64,000 bases of DNA from the NCBI GenBank assembly GCA_015956445.1, contig WIUZ02000005.1, forward strand, positions 806,001-870,000, read 5' to 3'. How positions within the stretch are numbered: position 1 is the first letter of the stretch; each line of letters starts with the position of its first letter. Source of the DNA: Thelephora terrestris. Its lineage: Eukaryota; Basidiomycota; Agaricomycetes; Thelephorales; Thelephoraceae. The notes beneath the pieces were generated by a model. The model saw nothing but the letters and a program-made list of their open reading frames with translations, searched no databases and was not told the DNA's origin. Positions 45,214 to 56,699 of the stretch are shown one piece after another. The translations under genes and the position numbers were made by a program.

Positions 45214-47531
45214 TTAATGGAATTGGTTCTCGGTCGAGTCCGCTCCAACGGCTGACGTGCTCGACGACCCAGATGAAATGGTTGTCAGGATCCCGTCAAT
45301 GTAGTTAGCCCCGCTCCTGTAATTTTTTCAGATGAACGGTAAGAGAGTATTGCACGGAGAAAGGACGGACCATTTCTGATGTGTGATGATGTCGATGCCA
45401 AGCTCACGCTCCTTGTTCTGTATGAGGTCCACATAAGCATTGATACCCTCGGTCTTGTACCTCCTCGCCAGCTCGGCTGCAGCATGTAAAGTGAGCCCCT
45501 TAGGCTGCCAACGACAAGCGGGCGGGACGTACCAATGACCGTCGCATTTGCGTGCACGCCGCCAACGGAGACCGTTTGGAAGACAAATCTGAGTATTCGC
45601 GATCAGCGACCCCGGAGGTTCCAAGGCGGTTCTGTGTGCACTTACCCTTCCTTGGCGAGCTCGTCAACGAAACTCTTCAGATCTTGTTCTGGAAGCATGA
45701 GTTGAAAACCTGAGGAGCGCATCACATTCCGTGAACCGACCTGTGAATCCGTGGGCGCCCCAGTTGAAACTAGGGCTCAGGTTATATACCAGCCACCTGG
45801 GGAGTTCGTTCAGAAATCGAGAGTTACTGCGGTACCCATCCTACGCTTTTCACACTCACTTTCCAGGATGCTGCTCCCGAATCTTGCGAGCGAAGTATTT
45901 CGCTTGCTCCAAATCGGGAGTCTTGGTCTCTAACCAGACCATGTCGGAGTACGGTGCGAAGGCAATAGCTCGCTTGATGGCCATCTAAATGTGGACGTGG
46001 ATATTCCAGGCCAATTAGAATGACGACGGGACGGCGAACCTCAATCCCGGCAGTACAGTGATAGTAGCCCTCTCGCGTCCTGGGCACTTTGTGCCGAGGA
46101 AAGAATTAGAATCGGTTGATACTAGGCCATCGAGACTCACAGTCCCAATCCCAGAAGACAGGCTGTCCGAGGATGCCCTGTGCAATCTCCCTCGCTTCGG
46201 AGTTTGATTTTCCGGAGATGGTCTTGAGGTACGCCTCAAACGCTACCTCCTTGTCGGAAATGGTGGAAGCCTCGATAGCCCGCCTGACAGCTACAGAGCA
46301 ACTCGTGAGATACCCCTTTCACCTACTAGTATCGCAACACACCTTCGTCGAAAGTAACAAGTTCGTGGCTAGCCATCCAGGCAGCTTCGATTTGATCGAT
46401 CTCCTTCCCTGACTTTCCAGCGGCTTCAGCCTCCTGAAGTACTTGAGCCAGACTCTTAGAAGCTGGTGTCGTTACTCCTTTGATGAACTCGTGATCGGTC
46501 ATGTCAACAGTGGAAGAGATCAGCTTTCCCGCCTCAGAATCGGTGCGAGCGATGAGAAGCATAGTGCTTTTCAGCAGATCCAGTTGGAACCGGGCAGCAA
46601 TGAAGCGGGAGATGTGTGTTGAAGTTGGCACCAGGACTTTTCCAGCGAGGTGCCCACACTATGAACACCCAGTTAGTCATGCTGAGGAACCAGCCAAGAG
46701 AGAATCCACGATCACTTTCTTCCCGCCATGCAATTGGTCTTCGAAATGGATCGCAGCAGCACCCTGGAACTCTGTGAGCACACGATCGAAGTGGCACAGG
46801 GAGTGTGCTCACGTTCTCAGCAAACATCTTGGTCAGTTTCATGACCGCCGATAATCCGCCATGGCTGTAGCGCATATAAGCATCAGTAACGACACGAATC
46901 GATGCGTCCTCACCCAGTATCACCATCCGCAATGATTGGACGAAGGTAGTCAACGTATGGCATCTTCTCTCGTGCCGCAGGAGACGCGCTCATCCGGGCA
47001 TCATAGTGCTTCTTGTCATGCAATTGCTGGGCCTTGAAGATCCGTTGCACTTGATTTGGAACAGTGGTATATGGGTAATCCCTACGCCAAACATCCTAAG
47101 CACTTGGAGGCTCGTAGATGAATGGAGGTTGCGTACCCGAGATCCGGACCGACATCATTGAACCCAGTCGTCAACGTGCTCGAGGCAACCCAACCCGAAA
47201 TATACACGACTTCCGAGTAGGGTGCCAATTGTGTCATCTGGACTGGGTCGACAACTCCAATAGTATGCACCGGTCGCTTCTCGTTTGTAGCTTCGGTGAA
47301 CAGTTTGTAAAGCTTGTCCGACATGAGAGTGGAAGGCAGCGAAAGTATAGGCATCGACCCTTGTTTTGCAACAATGTCTACAGCGGTGTAAGTTCGAGAT
47401 AACGACGCGAACCTGGGCTGCTTGAAGAAGGTCTCCATGTCTGCAACTCGTTCCCGGAATTCCTTCTCTTCCTCTGCAACGGATGGCGGCTTGAGCGGCA
47501 GCTGCAGCGACGCCGTTGACGACACGGACAT
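45214..47531 (-). CDS. ICL1: Isocitrate lyase
   Basis: The enzyme splits isocitrate into succinate and glyoxylate in the glyoxylate shunt. Spliced exons read [60 protein letters not shown] and the active-site signature [13 protein letters not shown] with its catalytic Cys. These are followed by [31 protein letters not shown] and [19 protein letters not shown]. The C-terminus reads [18 protein letters not shown] and ends STENQFH, with stop at 45214-45216. No SKL-type peroxisomal signal is present. I chose [17 protein letters not shown] at 47531; an in-frame ATG at 47588 would add a basic 19-residue leader (MHNLRRLRVRGTTLQGSRT). About nine introns, including very small exons near 45630-45760. 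Confidence 0.94.
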
Positions 47532-47828
47532 GGTACGAGATCCTTGAAGAGTGGTCCCTCGCACCCTTAATCTGCGTAAGTTATGCATAGGTAGAAGGTG
47601 GATGTGGCGAGAACTAGTGAAAGCGAAGGCTCAGCTTCTCAGGAGCATTCATTATGACCGGACCGGCGACGGAGCTCATCGGCCGAGGAAGCGATCGATG
47701 ACACGAAAATGCGGGGTTCGGAGACAGCTCGATTGTGTGGGCCGACATGCATACAACGAAAACAAATGAACAAGGACAACATTCTCTGATGGTACACATT
47801 ACGAAGCAGGGGGGCACGAATGCATGAT

Positions 47829-49211
47829 TTAATGTGTGCTTATGGCTTCAGAAACTGGATTAACAGTTGACAGAACTGACTGTTTCTGATCTCCGATATT
47901 GGTTTGCGGCACCAATGTCGAATTCGAACTTCTATGCGAGAGTTCTGGAGACGCAGAGCCTTCCAGTAGTCGTGTACCATCAGGTGCTATGCGACATTTC
48001 CTGTGAATCCGTGAGTGATAGGTGGTTTGGGGAAGCTTCCATGAACTCACGAAACGATCTGCTCCCAATAAGTGATGGGTTCGAATTCGTACTCGTAATC
48101 ACCGCCAAAGTCAGCATCGAGATGCTCCTTTGGAATTAGCTCCAAGAGGTTTGGGTTGAAACGCATCTGAACCAGTAATGTTAGAAAGCTGGTGACCCAC
48201 GTGGAATGTAAACCCACCTTATCGCGAGTAACGGGATCCAAGAAAGGGGAAATCCCCTTGTAAAAGAAGTTCAAGAGCGGAGGGAGATTCACAACGATGG
48301 CTCTTCCAAGCGTCTCGACGTAGTGTTGTTGAAGGATAGTCAAAACCTGTAAACGAGTGAATAAAACTCCTGAGCACATGGCCGCACCTCCTACCTTACG
48401 AGCCACTGAAATCGAGGGATTTGTCCTAAGAGTTGTTGTTTTATAATCGATGATAATCACCAACGATTCCTGGCCAGAAGGCATAAGGTCTTTGGCGCGT
48501 TCGCTGTGAACGGAGTTACGAGGTTGATGATCAGGGCCTGTTCGAACACTCACAGCCACCACACGAGATGTCGAAGCTGGCGAGGGCTCGTCTGGGTATT
48601 CTCTCGCCCAGGTCGCATGTAAAGTATTGGGCGCCCCTCCTTGTCAAAACCGTTAAGGATTCTGGGGGTGTGCGTATTCAGCCAGGAACGTGCAATCATA
48701 GATTCAAGCTTGCTCACATCTTTCCAGTTTCACTTTCGATTCGGACCTGTAGCGTTGCCGATGAGTACAATACCGACCTGTGAATCACCCCACGTGCTTA
48801 CCTCCTCTGGAGGGATCAGGTCGGGTTTGAATTCTCGTCTCCACTGCATGGTCTTCTCTATGCGTCTCTTCGCGTCTTCGAGTTTCCTTGAAGAGAAATG
48901 AGAATTGTTTTCCTGGGCTTTGGTGGGCACGAAACGTACCATTTGGCAGCTCTCATATACCGCGGTATGGTATCCGGCATATCCAGGAACCTAAGTTCCC
49001 AGGGGTAATACGGATCGTCTTCCGGTAACTGCAGGGTGGCCGCATACTGTGATTTGAGAGTCATGAGAGTCGTTCGAGTCACTCCGAATCGAACGCCACG
49101 AACCTCTTTTAAAGCGTTTATCTGAGCTTGCTGCTCCTCGGTATAATTGTAGATCGGGGCAACGATAGTCCCCTGGAGGGGTGAAGTCAAGACTTGGGAG
49201 GTCTTTGGCAT
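47829..49211 (-). CDS. Sec14-like CRAL-TRIO phosphatidylinositol transfer protein (Pdr16-like)
   Basis: The protein is predicted to carry phosphatidylinositol or sterol-type lipids between membranes. The start at 49211 gives MPKTSQVLTSPLQGTIVAPI. The CRAL-TRIO N-lobe has RFLDMPDTIPRYMRAAKW and KLEDAKRRIEKTMQWRREF. The lipid-binding domain reads LNGFDKEGRPILYMRPGREN, SPRQLRHLVW, SLVIIIDYKTTTLRTNPSIS, VARKVLTILQQHYVETLGR and NFFYKGISPFLDPVTRDK-M. The last exon, joined by an intron at about 47999-48051, adds SKCRIAPDGTRLLEGSAS and ends NPVSEAISTH. The order and the RPGREN segment match the Pdr16/Pdr17 branch of Sec14 proteins. At least six introns. Confidence 0.9.
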
Positions 49212-49587
49212 CGCCAGTTAGAGTGGTGACGAGTGCAAGATGCGTTGGAGGGGGTTGTAAAAGATTAGTCCTAGTTGCATTGTCATCAACCCCGACCTGA
49301 TCCTTATATACCTTTTAGGTGTCTCTGCTGCCCGATCTCAGTGGGTTGCAGAGTTGTTGATCGGAATTACAAAGCCAATGCCATCCCGCCCAATCCCATC
49401 AACCGCATCACGTGCAACGGCCCGTTGACTCCTGATCACTGGATGATCCAGTGGATGCCAAGAGTGATGACGAACTCTCGGGCCGTCGGCATTCCTCCGG
49501 GGATAATATTTCCTTCATCCTAACCTGCTTATCGATACATCTCTTAGCTCATTCCAACACGTGTTCCGCTCCTTTCAGGGTCTTGTA
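49212..49587. other. Upstream region of Sec14-like gene
   Basis: This 376-base region between two minus-strand genes holds the Sec14-like promoter and the 3' end of the dehydrogenase gene. Nothing else was recognised. Confidence 0.4.
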
Positions 49588-51112
49588 TCAGCCTTGGCGA
49601 CGAACCTCCGGTCGAATGGTCAAAATGACCGTGGTCACGCAGTATTTCAGATTCTCACCTCATCAAACACCTTCATTTCCAGCAGACTCTTGTCGTGACC
49701 CCACTCGGAACTCTCCAATTTGCCATCCCTGATGCAGCGCGCGACTTCGTCAGCCTGGAAGTACAATCCCTCACCGATGTAACTGAATTCTTTCGCTGTC
49801 CTGTCTACCACGTTTCCGCTCCCAGGCTTGTCGAAATATTCCACAGTGAACGCGCTTGGTCTGTACAGTGGGGAGTGGATGACAACGTTTCCGTTTCGGA
49901 ACCGAATGTTGCCCGCAGGTCGCACGGCAGGAAGTGTGATGGAACAACTAAGTATTGCCTGCGCTTGCAACGTCTTGTTGAAAGTCAGGACGAACGTCGT
50001 CGATGCGTCCACTCCGGTCGTCGAGGTTCTCAGCATTGAGGTTGCGATGTGGCCTGGCTCCTCGCCTTTGTTGTCAGGGTGTTCGTACATGGTCATGATT
50101 GCCTTCGTAATGGGTGATTTCACGTCAACATTACATCAAGGCGCGTGCGACCGGGGAAACTCACCCAGACCATCAGGTAGGGACCACTTACGATGAACGA
50201 CCATTCAGTGACCTGTGACATGCTTGGGGGTATGCGGGAGAAAATCATACAGATCTAGTAATGCCCCGCCCCCGAGCATAGGATCCAGTATCCTGTGGGT
50301 CGTCGGGAGGTCTTTAAATCCATTAAGACAATCGTGCCAAAAGCTTGGGCGCACAAACTTACTTTCAATGTCAAAGTCAAGAGATAGATCAGCGTGAAGG
50401 GAGACCGGAGGCCCAAGTCTTCCATCCTCTAAAACCTTCTTGAGTGCTCCAGAAAGCGGCTGGAACTTCGTCCACATTGCCTCCATAAAGAACACTCCAT
50501 TCTCCTTCGCGAGAGTCGACAAGGATTTCAGCTCGACAGCGTTCATGGTCACTGGTTTCTCGCACAGGACGTGCTTTTTGGCCAGGATTGCATCTTTCGA
50601 GTTCTGGTAATGGTATGTATTAGGCGTTCCTTATTGACAACGCTTCTCAGCGAAGCCGAAAGGTTTCGGACGGCCTCAACTCACCGATGTAGACGGCGTC
50701 CACATCCTATACCCCCCGTCAGTGACTCAACCACGTTACAAGCTTCCTTGGATCCTCACCTTGTCAACGTAAACTTCTTCGTAGGTTCCATGCGCTTTGA
50801 TAGACTTATCACCCTGAGCGAATTTGTTGATAAATTCCTGGGCCTTGATCGCGTCCCGCGATCCAACCGCGACGACCTTATGAACGACGTCATCTACGGT
50901 GCGTCTGTATGGCCGTGAGCTAGAGATGTACGTCGGAACGCGGGGCGTGAGCTTACGTGCTCGGATCTATCAAAATATCCTACACCGTGGTGGTCAACTA
51001 ACGGAAGCGTCAATACGCAGACTGCGCAAGCACTCACACCAACGAACTTTGCGGCAATCATACCCGTGGAGATGATTCCCCATCGCAACACGAAGGGCTG
51101 GTTGGAGGACAT
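49588..51112 (-). CDS. Gfo/Idh/MocA-family NAD(P)-dependent dehydrogenase (dihydrodiol / D-xylose dehydrogenase type)
   Basis: The start at 51112 gives MSSNQPFVLRWGIISTGMIA, with a Rossmann G-x-x-x-T-G-x-I-A motif. Later exons read AVGSRDAIKAQEFINKFAQG, DVDAVYIG-TPNTYHYQNS and KKHVLCEKPVTMNA. The EKP Lys is the family's catalytic or substrate-binding lysine. Next come ENGVFFMEAMWTKFQPLSGA, LDPMLGGGALLDL and GPYLMVWAI. The MEAMWTRF-type block is typical of mammalian dimeric dihydrodiol dehydrogenase and fungal NADP D-xylose dehydrogenases. A final 63-base intron joins MKVFDE to VRRQG, stop at 49588-49590. The natural substrate cannot be read from sequence. Confidence 0.88.
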
Positions 51113-51530
51113 GGCGGGTTCAACGTCGTCGTTGAACGTTAAAGCAGGAACCTATGGAGTAGGCTCTCGGAGTTCTCGCGCCGGATTCATTTTTGGTGGA
51201 GCCTCAGTGGACCCTGAGGAGTAACTTTGTTCTTGTGGCCCAATCAGAAAATACGCTACGAAGAAATGGTCGAATCTTACATGTGAGCCCGTCACAAGGG
51301 ATTGTCGGAAACCTTGAGGCCTCGTCGGAGATCCTGGTAACATTGGAGGTCATGAGACCAGATGAGCCAAAATATTTCGCCAATTTTGACGATGAAGATC
51401 AGAATATCGTGTATCAGTACTTCATGTCAGCAACGGTACAAGTACAATTGTTTTCCGTCATAAGCTAACGGGTCCTTCTACTGTACACAGCACTAGAATG
51501 CGCGATTCCCCGCTTAACTGCCCTATCAGA
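51113..51530. other. Gene-free stretch between dehydrogenase and MEMO1 genes
   Basis: These 418 bases hold the dehydrogenase promoter and the 3' flank of MEMO1. I saw no gene or repeat. Confidence 0.4.
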
Positions 51531-52831
51531 TCAGAACTTGACATATGCGCTCGCATAGCTAACGCTCGAGTCCCTCATATTGAAACACTTGCTGCTCTGT
51601 TCATACCTCACCCACTTGACCTCGGCCGACCTACCCCCCTTCTCCAACTCAGTCAACGCACCGAGGAGGACCCCGATCGGATGACGGCCGCAGATCGTGT
51701 TCTTTGTCCGAGCGAGGTACTCGGCGAAATCTTGGTGAGCTTGAGAGGCTTTCGATGGCGGGAGAGTCAGAATTCCCATCGCCTCGTGGTCCAAAACTGA
51801 GATAGACTGGTGGATAGAGTGGTCAGCGGAAGGTGGTGGGCCTCCACGTGAGAGAATGATCGCTTCTGCATCGCTGGGCGGTGGCTCTGGATAGTAGAAG
51901 GTGTACGAGAATCGTGTTCCCCTAATTCGGTGTGTTAGCCACCAGAAAACGTGATAGAGTCGCCGGAGTTACCAGTGACAAAAATCGCTGGAAACGACAC
52001 AAAAGGTGTCCTCCCTCGCGAGAAACGGCGCAATGAGTTTCCCGAACCGAACTTCCGCCTCACGATTTATCGCACCGACGAGAATGGGGATTATGGAAAC
52101 ACTCAACCTGCAGTAGTTTCAGCCTCGAGTCACGCTCCAGACGCGAAGATCCTCACCCTTCGAACACCTTGCGCACATAAGGCAGGTGCATCTCAATGCT
52201 GTGCTCATCTTCGTCGGTCTGTATATCTATGTCGCTAAAGCTCCCCGTGTCACGCAATTCGGCAATGGCTGTGATTCGTATTCCTTAACCACATCGCCAA
52301 CCTCCAGAGGAGGGACCTACTTTCTAGATCGAGGGGAAGATCCCCGATGGGGGTCGCGTAACCCTTGCATTTAGACAGCGCGCAGCCATTCAGGTAGACG
52401 TGATGAGATGGTCCGAGGATGAACACCCGTTTTCTAATTTGCTCGTAAGTGGGCGAAACACAGCAACCAAGCAGTTAAGTGGAACACACATTCCGGTAGT
52501 ATCGATGCTCTTGTATGCCCAAGCAGCGGCTGGCCCGGAATACGAGTAGCCTGCGTGGCTAGACTTGAATTAGTGATTAGAACTAGGGAGGACCGGATGG
52601 AGGCGTACGGAGCAATGACCGCCTTACATCCTGTAATAGGTAGTGCATAGCCCTCCGCAGGCTCCGGGTTTACGGCAGATAGCCAGCCGCGCAGTTGGCG
52701 GTTCAGCTGCTCTCCTGTAGAATGCCTCAACGATCACTCAAGCAGATCGGAGACAAGCTACGGGACAAACCGTTCCCTGTATACCAAGAGTCTGCGTGAG
52801 TTGCGGTTCTGTTTTTCGAGCTTGAATTCAT
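51531..52831 (-). CDS. MHO1: MEMO1-family protein
   Basis: MEMO proteins share a fold with extradiol-type dioxygenases and bind copper or iron; yeast Mho1 is the fungal example. The start at 52831 gives [20 protein letters not shown]. Exons continue [79 protein letters not shown] and [19 protein letters not shown]. The end reads [18 protein letters not shown] and [19 protein letters not shown]. The metal-site His residues (HAGY, SHH) and the Asp/Cys/His cluster (DFCHW) are present, as is the [11 protein letters not shown] block. About seven introns of roughly 50 bases, one placed inside the P codon of APHAGY. Length near 310 residues fits the family. Confidence 0.92.
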
Positions 52832-53005
52832 CTTATCCGCTGCAAGCCGGGGAGTGCCTACCTGGTGGTCATCGATAACGATAGAAGCAATCGGGGCGAG
52901 CGCTAATTCCGACGATTCATGGGTGTTGCATATTGGTGACACAGCATGACATTCATGGGACAATACACGATGGTAGAAAATAACAGTAAACTGCAACACT
53001 CCGAA

Positions 53006-53602
53006 TCACTCTTCCGATCTCAGGCGAGCGGCTGGGTTGGTCACTTTAACACCCAAAACCTTGGCCCTAGAATAAGGGGTTAGTCCACGGACCCCTTGGG
53101 CGTGCTGAGGTTCGGAAACGCACCGCTCCAAGATGACAGTCCGGTTACGGCTGCTCACGTTGTGCGCGATCTCGGCGGCGTATTTGCCGTTGTGCATCAG
53201 CAACAAGTCAACTTCCCGGACGTTGTTGACCAAGAACTTCTTCAAACCACTGGGAAGAAGGTGTCGCGTCTACGATTCGGGGTGAGCTTCGCAGTCGCAT
53301 CTAAACGCTGACCCTTGGACTAACTTTCTTGTTGCTTCCGTATCCAATCTGGCAAGAAAGGTCAGGTTTAGGGTGCGGAGAAATGGCAGTATACACATAC
53401 CTTGGGCATGGCAGCCTGACCCTTGAACCGCCTGCGGACCCTGTTATCAATACCCTTTGGTTTCCGCCAGTTCTCCTTGACGCTCTTGTAGCGGTCAGAT
53501 TGGTGACGCCTGGAACAATATTAATAAACGAAGGGGCCCCGGGAGATTCACGCACTTGAAGCGCGTCGTGCGTTTCTTGACGATTTTAATGGTGGCCGCC
53601 AT
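53006..53602 (-). CDS. RPL32: Cytosolic ribosomal protein eL32
   Basis: This is a component of the 60S subunit. The start at 53602 gives [16 protein letters not shown], then [36 protein letters not shown] and [18 protein letters not shown]. The end reads [37 protein letters not shown] and [20 protein letters not shown]. The match to eL32 is nearly unbroken over about 130 residues. Four introns interrupt it, as is common for basidiomycete ribosomal protein genes. It lies tail to head with MEMO1 with only about 175 bases between them. Confidence 0.97.
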
Positions 53603-54261
53603 AGGTTTCTGTGGTACATCGTCAACGATCAGGTTATTTTCATAAGGGGCCCATCCGATGGGTGCGAGGCGCATCCAGCGATTCCGTCCGCCAAACCACC
53701 GACATATTGGTATCAATAGACGCAGAATCGACCTCGCGATCCATCGTTAGGGGCAGTGGGATGGCAATACGCACAGTTTTGAGGGATTATGACGGGTACG
53801 GGCGTGGGGAGGGGGATGGTGGAGCTTGTCGCGAATGGGAACACCGGCAAGCCACCGAATGATGACGGACACCGGACACCGCTGATCCGGTGGCTAGATA
53901 TATTCGGCGTGGATGCCGAAGGCACTGAGCGCACAATCAAAAGACTTTGAAGTGACCGCCACCTTCGGTAATGCCGTGTGGGGAAGGCACAGTGACTATC
54001 CAACGTGCATGGTCAGAGTACCTAGAATTACCGTAGAACGCTCTAACTGGATTCCTTGGGAAAGCTCCAACATTTAGTCCGGAGAAATCAGCATTGACCG
54101 TCTTGGGTGTGGGGATAAAAGATGTCAGCTGCGGTTACTCGATACTCTACCATCTCGCTCCTTCGCTCGCTCTCCATCTCCTCTCCTCTCCTCCTAAAAT
54201 TATTCTTTTCTTCATCCACCTTTCTCAACCACCCTCGTATATCATTCCCCGCTTAGACATA
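53603..54261. promoter_or_regulatory. Divergent promoter between RPL32 and kinase gene
   Basis: The 659-base region drives RPL32 leftward and the kinase rightward. The last 120 bases before the kinase start are C/T-rich (ctcgctctccatctcctctcc), a common fungal leader. A gataaaag sequence at about 54113 could be a TATA-like element. No gene was seen. Confidence 0.45.
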
Positions 54262-56192
54262 ATGCTCAATGCTCCTCTCTCCGCATCTCTCGTGGACCTC
54301 GCCTTCGACGAGGAGTGGCCCGCCACCCGCCCCCTCCCTTACCGGGCCGTTAGCGTTGGAAATAGCTGGGGAGTCACCTCAATAGGCAGAGGATTCAATT
54401 GGAAGTCGACGGAGAAGGAGGCAACCCCCGAGGCCACAGACGAAAGTTACGACACCTCCCAGCTTTTCTTTTCCACACCTTCCCCCGACCTATCCAACTC
54501 CGACTCAGGCCGGTTTTTTTTCAGTGACCCCCCACCAGTTACCACACGTCCTACGAACCCTCCTTCTCCTCAAATGTCTCACTCTTCATCACCGGCGATA
54601 TCACGACGTTCATCGGTTATATCCAACAATCCTGCTATAAATCTCCAAACCGATCCCACCTCTTATTCACCCATCCAGTCCCCCATATCGTCTAGGCCCC
54701 TGACTCCGATTAGTGGCAGAACCTCTCCAGACATTCAAAGTTTCACCCTTTCACGCAGGAACTCTCATGCATCATCTTCCCGCTCCCGCCCTCGCAGGCG
54801 ATCCTCCCAGCAACGTGTCTCTCTCATCGCAGGCAGGGTTTCTATCGCACAAGTCGAGCCTCCCTCTCCGCCACCCGCTACAACAAGGCTCGTACGGACA
54901 AACAGTGCTACGAGCTTTCTTAGCGTTGCAAGTGCCGGGGCCCCCACCCCCAACAGCGAACCCAATCCTTTCCTTACCGAGCGAAGCATCTCAGAATACG
55001 TGATCGAGCGCGAAATTGGTAGGGGTGCATATGGCCTCGTGAAACGTGCTAGTGAAATGCAGCTGGACGGTACATGCGGGGTAAGCGTGTTTTCCCAAAA
55101 AAAAAAAAAAAAAAAAAAAAAAGTCTAGTCGCTAAAATTTAAACCCGATCCGCTTAATCTTAGCCTCCCGTAATCATAAAACAAGTCATCAAGTCTCGTA
55201 TTCTTGCGGACTGTTGGAAGCGACACCCGAAGTACGGCACGATACCCATAGAAATCTATGTCATGTCATCCATCTCCTCGACATCGTACACACTTCCACC
55301 TCGCCGGCCATGGGACCCTACTCGACTGTTGGAACCTGGAACCGAGAATCCTCACGACTATTGGGTAGAGGGCTCACAGGTCAAGGGCCACCCCAATGTG
55401 TGCCCGTTACTCGACTTTTTTGAAGATGTCAACTACTATTACCTCGTTATGCCATGCATCACTCCTATCGATATGGAACCAGCTCCCCCATCTGATCTCT
55501 TCGAACTCGTCGAAGGATACCCAGACGGCCTACCTCCACACATGGTCAGGTCCTACCTCGGTCAGATTGCCGATGCCCTCTACTTCCTTCACTCGCAAGG
55601 GATCGGTGCGCCATATTTCGTTTTCTAGCCAATTTCTTGTCTAAAAGTATTCCTGACCCCAGTACATCGAGATATCAAGGACGAGAACGTGATCCTCGGT
55701 CCAGGAGGCCGATGCCTACTCATTGACTTTGGAAGTTCTGGACTGGTCAAAAAGAATGGTTGGGATACATTCAGTGGAACGTAAGTAGCCCTTTGTCATG
55801 TGGGGCTCGTTCTAGATCCGACTGATATTGATCTAATTAGCTTGGATTATGCTGGCCCAGAAATCCTCCGAGGCGAACGTTACTTCGGCAAAGAACAAGA
55901 CGTATGGGCATTTGGGGTTGTTGCCTATGTAATGATCGTTGGGGAATGCCCGTTCTTGAACGCCGCAGAAGCCCAAGAAGGCTTGGATTCGCCGTTCTGT
56001 AACGCCAGCATGGCGCTAGACGATCATTGTGCCGACGATAAGGCACGCGAAGGAGCGGAGGAAGACGGCGGTGGAGCACTCGGAGATGCCGCGGCGCTGG
56101 TAAGAGCATGCCTCGCCTTAGATGTCGCTGCTCGACCAACGTTCGAGAAAATCTCGGACTCGCGGTTCTTGCGAGGTACCGGAGGCTGGTAA
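54262..56192 (+). CDS. Serine/threonine protein kinase of the PAS-kinase type, without visible PAS domain
   Basis: The start at 54262 gives MLNAPLSASLVDLAFDEEWP, a Ser/Pro-rich N-terminus of about 240 residues, then the kinase domain. This reads YVIEREIGRGAYGLVKRASE (Gly loop), PPVIIKQVIKSRILADCW (beta-3 Lys), NVCPLLDFFEDVNYYYLV, and then VHRDIKDENVILGPGG (HRD loop). Then LLIDFGSSGLVKKNG (DFG), DTFSGT-LDYAGPEIL and EQDVWAFGVVAYVMIVGECP follow. IKQVIKSRIL and HRDIKDENVI with IDFGS are typical of Psk1/PASK kinases. The APE motif is GPE. No PAS fold is apparent upstream. An intron at 55081-55163 contains 26 consecutive A. The C-terminus ends RGTGGW. At least four introns. Confidence 0.85.
55097..55122 (+). 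repeat. Homopolymer A run (26 bases) in kinase intron
   Basis: Twenty-six consecutive A lie inside the GT-AG intron at 55081-55163. The exact length is likely to vary between strains or reflect sequencing error. Confidence 0.9.
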
Positions 56193-56699
56193 TCCCTATA
56201 TTAGAACAAATCACGCCATGTGAGTCCCCCGCTGACGTTGCTTGCGCTGTGATCAAAACTCATGACCTTTCTCGATCCCACAGGTAACCACACCCTTCTG
56301 GATTTTGTAACAGTTGCACCAGTGTTCTTCGAATAATATAACTTATCGAAACTGTCTCTTTGCATGTCTGTGTCGCTGTGTCCAGTTGCTGTGTTGTGTA
56401 GTAGTTATACCAGCTATCAAGTTGTTTCCCACGTGAACTCACTCGCTCTGCGGGATACAATTTTCTTTGACTCGTTTTCTGTTTTCCTTCTTCACCTCCC
56501 ACATCTTCCCCTTCCATCCCTAATTTCTTTCCTTTCTTCCGGTGAGTCTTTCTATTATCACCACACCTTCCAACGGCGACAGCGAAATTCCCTGCCATCT
56601 CCAGGCATCGAAGGGTATCGCTTAGATTTCCCTTCGGTTCTATAGGACCATTGTCTTCATCGGTGAGGTACTGACGTCTCTATGCAGTAGATCTTCACG
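56193..56699. promoter_or_regulatory. eEF1A promoter and 5' leader
   Basis: The region upstream of the eEF1A start. A strong C/T-rich block at about 56458-56540, typical of highly expressed fungal genes, precedes a probable 5'UTR intron at 56542-56687. No other gene was seen. Confidence 0.55.
56542..56687 (+). other. Predicted 5'UTR intron of eEF1A
   Basis: Consensus donor GTGAGT at 56542 and acceptor tctatgcag ending at 56687 bound 146 bases, 12 bases before the start codon. Leader introns are common in fungal and other eukaryotic EF-1alpha genes. Prediction only. Confidence 0.55.

Noticed and set aside
55097-55122. Poly(A) run as the tail of a retroposed element.
   Set aside because: No target-site duplication or element body is adjacent; it sits within an ordinary short intron.
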